64,000 bases of DNA from Cacajao melanocephalus (taxonomy: Eukaryota; Chordata; Mammalia; Primates; Pitheciidae), in contig CAUYLG010048296.1 in the NCBI GenBank assembly GCA_963573385.1, forward strand, positions 1 through 64,000, given 5' to 3'. Numbering within the stretch: the first letter of the stretch is position 1; each line of letters starts with the position of its first letter. A program made the translations under genes and the position numbers. The notes beneath the pieces are model-generated. The model was not told where the DNA came from. It did no database searches and saw only the letters and a program-made list of their open reading frames with translations. Below, one piece after another: positions 55,898 to 64,000 of this stretch.

Positions 55898-56491
55898 ATG
55901 GGCGTCTTTGGAAGCTTTGTAGCCGACTGGGATGCACACCCAGCATGGAGAAGTGAGAGCCGCTGCCGCAGGCCTGGGCCCACGCTGGGTCACGCCACTG
56001 CGGAGAAGCTTCTGGAAAGAAGTGGAAGCCCTCATCAGCACCTTCCTGCTATCCACTTCGACCTCCCCTTCTTGCTCTCTCCTCATCTTAAACTTTGTGG
56101 CGGAAGAGGGGTTGGCCAAGGGTGTACATTCCTGGGCACGGTGAGAGGCTGCTCTGTGGTGCCCATTCGCACTGAGAGGGACTGGCTGGGGACACCTGCC
56201 GGTGCCACTGAGGCTTCAGGGTCCCCTTTCCGAGGGGGCATCTCACACGCAAGTCTTAAACGCTCTTTCCTGGATTCCCAGCTCAGCGGCGGCCCCTCCA
56301 CAGGCCTGCCTCCCGGTAGGCAGGGCATGTGGGTGCGGTTCTCCAGTGGCAGCCCCGAGGGCCTCTTCGGGGCAATGCCAAGCCCCCCGCCAAAGGCAGC
56401 TACCTGGCACTTGCGTGCACCTTGCGGTAGTCAGACTCCTCTGTCTGAGGTGCCAGGAAAGTGTGTTCTGAAGAGAGGAGAAAAAGCCTAG
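55898..56491 (+). other. 197-codon ORF in CpG-rich block, coding status unknown
   Basis: An ATG at 55898 (G at -3 and G at +4) opens 197 codons to a stop at 56491. The predicted product is rich in Gly, Pro, Ser and Arg, with no signal peptide, membrane segment or domain I recognise. The DNA is GC-rich; I count 26 CpGs in 55861-56460. AATAAA lies at 56549-56554, about 58 bases after the stop. High GC makes long open frames likelier by chance, and a shorter open frame exists on the minus strand (56119-55808). It could be part of a lineage-specific transcript or simply a CpG-rich regulatory block; I favour the latter. Confidence 0.15.
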
Positions 56492-56554
56492 AGAGACGGG
56501 GAGAAAAAGAACGTTTCCTGCTTTGCTGTGCTGGCACTTCACAAGTGAAATAAA

Positions 56555-56984
56555 GGAAACATTTTAAAATACAAAATCAGGCAGTTTGTGTATTTGGTCG
56601 CCTTGATTTCACTATTTAGCTCATGCTTGTTGGTCATTCCCGAGATGCTTGTGTGAATTCTGCAGAGATGAGTTACGATGGTCACTGGAGAGCTTCGCAG
56701 GCCGGGGGAGAAGGCTGCTGGCGCCGCCGCCCACCGGGCCTCCTGTCAGCCTCTGCTTCCGCAGCTCTTCCTTGCCAAAGTAAGTATCCATGGCAAAACC
56801 ACGTCGTTAAGCACAGCCATTGATGAAAAATTAATCCTTAATGACATTTTCTTATTAGAAAAGTTAGCAAATGTTGATACATCAAATTGATCCCACCCTC
56901 TGGTTAAAAGTCCCTGTGGATTTTTTTTCTCTCTCCCCACCCACTCTCCCTCGCGACAAAAATGGAATTGTCCCATCATGGCCC
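56555..56984. other. unassigned sequence
   Basis: GC-rich at left (56690-56770), then AT-rich; nothing recognised. Confidence 0.45.
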
Positions 56985-57895
<911 letters not shown>

Positions 57896-58061
57896 CCAAA
57901 GTGTGTAATTTGTCCTAAGATGGAATGGACTGCCTCTCTGGGCCACGAGAGCTCCATCTGTGGGGCTCTTCTCACTTAAGCCCAACCACCAACCGCTTGG
58001 CAGCGCATTCCAATATGAAAGGGATGGTTGGAATCTGCTAGATGTCTCTTTCAGCTCTGAG

Positions 58062-58625
58062 ATGTTAGGAGAGGTTAAACAACAACAACAAACACAACAA
58101 CAACACACACAACAACAAATGAGATGCCGGAAGGCAGCTCATGAGAAATGGCAGACATTGAGTGCTGTAAACGTTCAGAGCGAGAAGAAATCGATGCGTG
58201 GGAGCCTGGCAAGGAATTCCTTCCCAAAGAGAAGAGAAAGTGTTAGCTGGCGTTGGGGTTACTGTGTCTTTATCTATTCTCTTCCCATCACAGAACCCTG
58301 GATTCTTTGCATCAGCAACAGACTGGATGGAGGTGGGGGGCAGTGCGGACCGGAGAGAGGAATTGTTGCCTGCAGGGTGCCCTTTGAAAGCTGCCTTTGC
58401 CACCATCTGCAGTGCAGGGGCAAGGTAATTGTCCAGAATGGAATCCGTGTCCGTGTTCCTGACCAGTTTTTCTCAGCCGACCCCCACCCGACTACTTTCC
58501 CTGCTGCCTCTGTCTTTCACATGAAAACTTTAAAAATCCAGATTGTAATTCATCTTTCCACCGTTGCACACAGCACCAGTCTGATGGACAGAAGTGTGTG
58601 GTACCAATTAGATCTGCAGCTCTGA
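58062..58625 (+). other. 187-codon ORF, coding status unknown
   Basis: ATG at 58062 (G at -3) to a stop at 58625, 187 codons, in DNA with no recognised transposon. The frame remains open upstream to 57960, without another ATG. Residues 5-18 are Gln-rich because the frame crosses a CAA repeat. No domain recognised. No poly-A signal was seen close downstream. A frame of this length can arise by chance in 64 kb read in six frames, so coding is unlikely without transcript support. Confidence 0.12.
58078..58119 (+). repeat. (CAA)n / (ACA)n microsatellite
   Basis: An imperfect run of caacaacaa with acac interruptions. Confidence 0.93.
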
Positions 58626-60029
58626 TTCCCTACCTGGGATTAGACTTTTGTGCAATTTGCTTGAGTTTGGACAACTCAAATATCAGATAACATTAAGGTT
58701 TACATTCTCCGTAGAAACCTGTCCCAAGAATTTATTGATGTTTGCAGCATCCGATTACTCTATAGCCAGAGAAGGCCAAGAGGAGAACCTTCTATTTTTC
58801 TTGTTGACCTTTGAAAAGTAGCATCCTTTGACTTCCTCCATAAAGCCCGTGACCTTCAAGCATCTAAATCTTCAACTTTTCCACAAATTATGCTGCTTTT
58901 TTCCCAGTGTTTTCTTTAACAGATATTAGAATGGCATCAGTGTTTGCTTTTGCTAAGAGGAAGAACAGTCCTGGGAGAAAGAGCCGCTGCCTGTGATTGC
59001 GCGGCCTTCCCTTGACGGTACCTTTACCCTGGCATGTGAGCTATCAGCCGACTGGGGATGCTTTCAAATGAGACAGGAAACAGTTTAGGGTAAGAAATGC
59101 TTTTAAAAAATCATTCTCACGCCAGATGAAATCTCAGATCTTGCAATTTTGTTTGTTTCTCCCTTCTCAGCTGTTTCCCTTTGAAGTCAAAGACTGCTAT
59201 TTCTTTGTGTGAGTGCAGCTGTGACTAGTCAATCATGGTTTATTTTAAGACAAGAAAAGAAGTGGAGCAAAGAAATACCAATTGTTATTTGTCATCCATT
59301 AGCAAAATTCAAATGCACCCAGTCTTGTTCAAATATGCAGATGCAGGTTCCCTACATGGAGACGTTCAGGCTCGGGGTGCCCTGCCCGGATGAATGAGGC
59401 AACTTGGGAGGCCTCTGGTCAGCCCTTGCTCAGGTCTTCTGATGGCAATGCAGGGGTGGAGTTGGGCATTATCCTTTGTTATCCATGTTCATTGTTGAAG
59501 GCTTTATTCTGAGTTCAAGGCTTTATTCTTTGGTGTTTGAATGATTGCGATGGCTTCCTGATACGTTTTCTCTAGAACTGTACCTCTGGCCCATCATTTC
59601 TGCATACCACAGCCAAAGTCCGCAAAGTCGTATAAATTATACCATTTACCTGTCACAAATCTTCAGTGGCTATTTATAAGGGGTAAATTCTAAGTCCATT
59701 ACTTACCATTGAAAGTGTTTCTTAGTTAACCACTGTCTGTATTTCCATCCTTCTCTCTCTTCTCTTTCTGGATCACTTGCTGTCACTAAAATAATGTGCG
59801 CCCAACGGAATGTCATGTTCCCAAGACCTAGAGCTAAACCCAGGTCTGCCATGAAGTCTGTGTTGGGTTGACACCCGTGGGAACACTTTTCCTGGTCTGA
59901 ATTAAATCTTTTCTCCTTTGTATCATGTATAGACTTTTAGAATCGATGGGGACTTTAGCTATTTTTGTCCAGTCGTCCAGCTTTACAGATGGGAGAACTA
60001 ATGTTGGGAGGAAGTGAATTACTCAAAGC
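58626..60029. other. unassigned unique sequence
   Basis: No repeat recognised over 1.4 kb. A short imperfect duplication ('aaggctttattct' at about 59498 and 59519) is present. Confidence 0.45.
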
Positions 60030-60230
60030 TGCTGCTGATGATGCTGTCGGTTAACGGCTGCTTTTGTGTATGCCTGGAAAAGTGCTAAAAACACCTTGTC
60101 AGATTATCTCAACATTCTTATGCTGTCAACAAGGAACTTCGGGCACAGAGAGTTAAGTCCCTCACTGCTGTTTACCAGGATGGTAGGAACCGGAGCCAAG
60201 ATTCACGCCTCGACGGCCTGATGTCACTCA
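60030..60230 (+). mobile_element. MIR, diverged
   Basis: 'aaagtgctaaaaacaccttg', 'gattatctcaacattcttat' and 'gaaccggagccaagattcac' follow sense MIR order. Confidence 0.5.
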
Positions 60231-60244
60231 CAGTCATCTCTCTG

Positions 60245-60720
60245 TACTCCACCTACCTGTGACCCTTGTCAATGTTATTTGTTCTATTTGTGGATGTTTC
60301 TTATTTGCCCAACTATATTTGTAAGCTTCTGGATGGCAGAAACCTTACCCTATAAGCCTTTGAACTACACAGCATAGATTTTTTATTTTTTTATTTTTTT
60401 TATATTTTTTTGAGATGGAGTCTTGCTCTGTCACCCAGGCTGGGGTGCAGTGGTGTCTGTCATCTCAGCTCACTGCAACCTCCGCCTCCTGGGTTCAAGG
60501 GATTCTCCTGCCTCAACCTCCTGAGTAGCTGGGATTACAGGCACCATCATGCCCAGCTAATTTTTGTATTTTTAGTAGAGACAGAATTTCATCATGTTGG
60601 CCAGGCTGGTCTCGAACTCCTGACGTCAGGCGATCTGCCCGCCTCAGCCTCCCAAAGTGCTGGGATTACAGGCGTGAACCACTGCACCTCACCAGATTTT
60701 TAATAAATATGTTTGTGCTG
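60245..60720 (+). mobile_element. L2 3' end, split by an Alu
   Basis: 'aagcttctggatggcagaaa', 'aaccttaccctataagcctt' before the Alu and 'taataaatatgtttgtgctg' after it follow the L2 terminus. Confidence 0.6.
60384..60693 (-). mobile_element. Alu, antisense
   Basis: Reverse-oriented Alu with a T-rich, A-interrupted tail (60379-60411), ending 'actgcacctcacc'. Target duplication agattttt (60376-60383 and 60694-60701). S-type by eye. Confidence 0.96.
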
Positions 60721-61214
60721 CCTCTAAAAGTCAGAATCCAGAGATGCTGAGGAACATGCTCTGAATGTGCCAGATCTGTGTGCCAGGCTCCTGTTTGGGC
60801 AAACAGATTGGCACTCACTCTTCCCCTCATGCACATGCTGTTAGGCTCATCACCTGTCTCTACCTGTATCTCAACATGCTCTTGCACGCTCTTCTTACAC
60901 GTATCACACGTAGCGCTCTGCCAGGATTCTACTTCCAATACACACATTTCAAACCTTGTCCCTTAAGCACAAGAGGTCAAAGACCTAAACATGCTGCAGC
61001 TCTGCTTCCACCCGCCACCCCCAATATTTCCCAATGGTATAATATCTGTGCGTTCCTTCCACCAACCCTAGCTCCATCTCTGGTCATTCCCAACTTATTC
61101 TGAATAAACGCATGAGTTTAATAAGTTCATAATAAGACTATGAGATCAGTAGGAACCAAACAGAACTCTCTCTGCCCTCTGCCCTTAATTGTAGAATCTG
61201 TTAAGAGGTGCTGA
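60721..61214. other. unassigned unique sequence
   Basis: C/T-rich with 62-112-codon frames; no domain recognised. Confidence 0.45.
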
Positions 61215-61430
61215 GGTCTGATTTTTTTGGAGTCTATTTCACGTTAGCACAATGTGAAGAAACACACGCTGCATCCTGTAGTTCTCTTAGATATTTTCAT
61301 CTTCACTTAATGAATGAGGAAACTAAGTCTTTAAAGATCCATCGCTCACTTGGTCACACAGCAGCCAAGAGGTGGGACCAGGATTTCAACTCACCTTTGG
61401 CTCTAAAATCCATGTTTTGCCTCCTCTTGC
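61215..61430 (+). mobile_element. MIR
   Basis: 'atgaggaaactaagtcttta', 'cttggtcacacagcagccaa' and 'gggaccaggatttcaactca' form a sense MIR core and tail. Its 61336-61396 part recurs inverted at 62291-62351. Confidence 0.65.
61336..61396 (+). repeat. inverted repeat, left arm (61 bp)
   Basis: Matches the reverse complement of 62291-62351 at 57 of 61 positions by hand alignment. The homology ends sharply on both sides. Confidence 0.9.
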
Positions 61431-62290
61431 CTCTGCAAGGCTTTCTGATGCCTCCACGATAAAGAGGGCAACATCACAAACCACTGGCAGGTATTGAGTG
61501 GTGCACTGTCTGCCTTCAGCACTGATGGAGTTTGAAGTTCAGAGAACTCTGGGCTGGGCAGGTCTTGGAGATGCTGGTGATATTTACAATGAAGTGAGCC
61601 TCGAGCTTTCAGTTGACCAGTAAAGGAAGTGGTGACCACCAAGATTAAGGACCGGATCAAGAAGAAGTCACGCCATTCATCTTGTGATAGACACGTAGGC
61701 TATTCTGCAAAATGCCAGAGATGCCTTGTGACTAGGATGTTTCAAGGAATTCAGCAAAATTCCTATGATGACCTTGTAAATACATAAAGAAGTAGAGTTT
61801 GATGACAATACTTCTAGAAGTTTTAACTATTACACCCTCAGTGGTGTTAATGAGTAGATTGAAAAGGTATTGCTGAGCATATGGAAAGAATAGGAGCAAG
61901 GTTTTATCCTGAACCTTTTCTTGTTTAATGTGTTAATTAAGATCCTGGATGGAATACTGGAAGGTATGCCTAGCTCACTTGGTATGGGCATAGGAATTGG
62001 CACTGTTGATCTTTCTTCTTTCTTTGAAGTCTCCCTTCTTGGGGGGCCCGTGACACAATTTTCTTATTTTTCCGAATCTGGTCTTTGTCCATCTCTTTTA
62101 TGGATTCTTTTTCCTTTACCTGTTCTTTAGGGGTAACCTGGCTCCTCAAGGATTTTTCTTGGGCCAGCCTCACCTGCGACTCCATGGGTGACCTCCGTCT
62201 GCTTCCATGGCTTCAGTCTGCCATCTTCCAAAAGGACAACTCCTGGCTTTCAGACCCGATTGACCACCGATATTTCTGCCTTCCGGTCCC
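61431..62290. other. unassigned sequence between the inverted-repeat arms
   Basis: No confident repeat. The part 62080-62260 may be a worn L2 coding segment. Confidence 0.4.
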
Positions 62291-62351
62291 AGGCGAGTTG
62301 AAATCCTGGTCCCATCTCTTGGCTGCTGTGTGACCAAGTGAGCAATGGACC
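62291..62351 (-). repeat. inverted repeat, right arm (61 bp, MIR-derived)
   Basis: Its reverse complement carries 'cttggtcacacagcagccaa' and 'gggaccaggatttcaactcg', the same MIR segment as the left arm. No longer MIR can be traced around it. Confidence 0.9.
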
Positions 62352-62519
62352 TTTTCATATTCAATCCAACCCGAACTGAATGCTTTCTCTTCCACTATAA
62401 ACCTTGTCCCACTGTAGTCAGTGAATGTACCTCCTTTTGGCCATTTGTCCTTGCCAGAAATCCTGGCCATGACCTCTGATTTCATTCTCTTTTCCCACCC
62501 CCACATACCAAGTCTGTGT

Positions 62520-63060
62520 TTCTAACTTCTGAATACTTCCCCAAACATGCCCATCCTCTATTTCCATTGCTATTATCTTAATTCTTGCCATCATTAGTGC
62601 TTCACTGAGGTTATGGAAATAGCTTCCAAATTGATGTCTCGTCCCTGAGTTGAACCTTGCCCCTTTTGTTGCATACTCACTGAGGCAGTCAGAGTGGTTG
62701 TTTACAAATACAAATCTGGTCAGGAGGGCACTGGTCTGTTGGAGGCAATTCGGTTGTTCCAGAATTTCTTGACAGGAAGTTTCAAGAGAACCTATGCTGC
62801 CCTGCACTCTTCAGCCTCTCCCCTCGGAACTCCAGGCCCCTGGACACACACTCCAGGCAAATCGAATTTTTTTACATCTCAAAGAGGGCCTGATTTCTTT
62901 CATTTTCTCTCTATACATGATTTTCCCTTTGCCTGAAATGTTCTTTCCTCTACTGGTGTAGCTAATTCCTGCTCATTTTCTTCTTATCTTAGATTTCCTT
63001 TTCCTCAAGACCTCTGATTCTTTAAGCCTAAGTTAGCTAGCTACTCCTTTTATGTGTTTA
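62520..63060 (+). mobile_element. L2 3' region
   Basis: 'tacaaatacaaatctggtca', 'cctttgcctgaaatgttctt', 'ctaattcctgctcattttct' and 'tcctcaagacctctgattct' follow L2 order. Diverged. Confidence 0.6.
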
Positions 63061-63864
63061 CCCAGCTGATACTCATATAGAGGTAGAATGGCCAAAATCT
63101 GGGTGTCTAAAGATTGATGGAAAAAAATGTAACACTGGATTTGAATGTTCAAGCCATATGCTGAGGTTTGGCAATGCTCCATATATTTTATAAATAAATG
63201 AAATAAACCACACGAGTCTGTGTGGGAGATCCGCCTGATTGAAACTCTCGTAGGTGAAGGTGATGCCCCGCCAGGGACTCTCAGAATGCTCCTAGGAAAC
63301 CTTCACACAGACTTTTGGCAGATTGTACATCTCTCACTCTCTAAAGTTTTCCTTGCTGAAGTGAACAGATTTGTATTAAAACAAGCCAGAAGCCAGCCGC
63401 AGCATTTAACTGCTCTGTGGCAGGGAGTAATGCATTCTTTTGTAACATGATGATTACTTGGATTCCCCACTTTCTTCCTAAGATTTGTTATTGTTGTTTA
63501 ATTACATGAATTACAAGGGTGTGACCCTGAAATTTGGGAAGAAAATTAGAAATTAAAAAAAAAGATGGTAAATGCAGCTGACAGCTCATTTGTCAATGCT
63601 AGTTCTACTGCCTACTCCTGGCTGGTAGGTGAAGAGCTTCACGAATCAGATTTGTAGCTTACGGCTAGTATTAGAAGCAGGGCAACTTCATGGTTTAAAT
63701 TTGTGCAAATATTGCTAGGCTATTGCCTATTTTCTTTAGGTGTTGTTTTTAGTCGTGCCAATGTTTTCATTTCTCTGCTTGAATAACATCTAAAAAGACA
63801 TGTATAAAAAATCATATTATATTGAAGAGCATACTGTGCTGTATAAACCATCTTATAATAACTA
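63061..63864. other. unique AT-rich block
   Basis: No repeat recognised. Orderly AT-rich text with motifs such as tgacagctcatttgtcaatg (63579-63598), which could suit conserved regulatory DNA; alignment is needed. Confidence 0.4.
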
Positions 63865-63922
63865 AAACAACGTTACACTGGCACACTGTAGGTTCTCAAT
63901 AAATGTCTGTTGAATTCCACTG
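63865..63922 (+). mobile_element. L2 3' terminus
   Basis: 'ggcacactgtaggttctcaa' followed by 'taaatgtctgttgaattcca' is the L2 3' end. Confidence 0.65.
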
Positions 63923-64000
63923 AATAACGTTAGTTAATAGATTTACTTATTTTAACTACTGAGAACTGCCTGTTTTTTTTTTTTTTTATTTACCAGTATT
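63923..64000. other. window end, poly-T
   Basis: A T-run at 63973-63988 precedes 'atttaccagtatt'. It could be the tail of an antisense retroelement beginning outside the window, but this cannot be judged. Confidence 0.3.

Overview
The window is nuclear DNA of a higher primate, most likely human. The sequence shows at least 17 dimeric Alu copies (J, S and Y types), two long L1M-type LINEs, MaLR solo LTRs of THE1/MST and MLT1 type, Tigger and hAT MITEs, and worn MIR and L2 fragments. Alu, THE1/MST and L1 together in this form occur only in primates. I find no protein-coding exon, RNA gene, prokaryotic operon, phage or CRISPR array that I can support. It reads as an intergenic or intronic stretch made of layered transposon insertions separated by AT-rich unique DNA. 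Layout: 1-464 is part of an antisense ERV-type LTR that carries a TATA box and a tandem block of CCAAT boxes. 1490-9025 is a nearly full-length antisense L1M, itself hit by two Alus and a MER2/Tigger element. 9145-10076 holds two MaLR-like LTR pieces in opposite orientation, one split by an Alu. 10.1-19.7 kb is mainly unique DNA with a purine tract, an unusual 53-bp two-copy minisatellite (13295-13400), two Alus, a THE1/MST solo LTR with an exact 5-bp target duplication, and two further LTRs. 19.7-26.5 kb is Alu-dense, with a 270-bp pyrimidine tract and a CpG-rich patch (22861-23160). 26.5-34.2 kb contains MIR and L2 remnants, a THE1/MST LTR, an Alu, an antisense L1M fragment and another old LTR. 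34.2-45.2 kb is a nest of sense L1-family sequence: an ORF2 fragment (35230-36031), a 3.8-kb L1M (36032-39836) and older L1/HAL1-like sequence with a Tigger-type MITE inside. 45.2-64 kb is mostly unique DNA with scattered MIR and L2, four Alus, one THE1/MST LTR, one MLT1-like LTR, an antisense L1M fragment, a CpG-rich block with a 197-codon ORF (55.9-56.5 kb), a 187-codon ORF at 58.1-58.6 kb, and a 61-bp inverted repeat (61336-61396 / 62291-62351). Nothing encodes a cooperating gene set. The L1 ORFs are dead, and any function would have to be regulatory or non-coding. The observations most worth a second look are the nested minisatellite, the unexpectedly similar MIR-derived inverted repeat, the CCAAT-duplicated LTR, and the CpG-rich block with an open frame followed by AATAAA. 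I did not find a new biological system. Repeat family names come from recognising consensus sequence by eye, not from a search.
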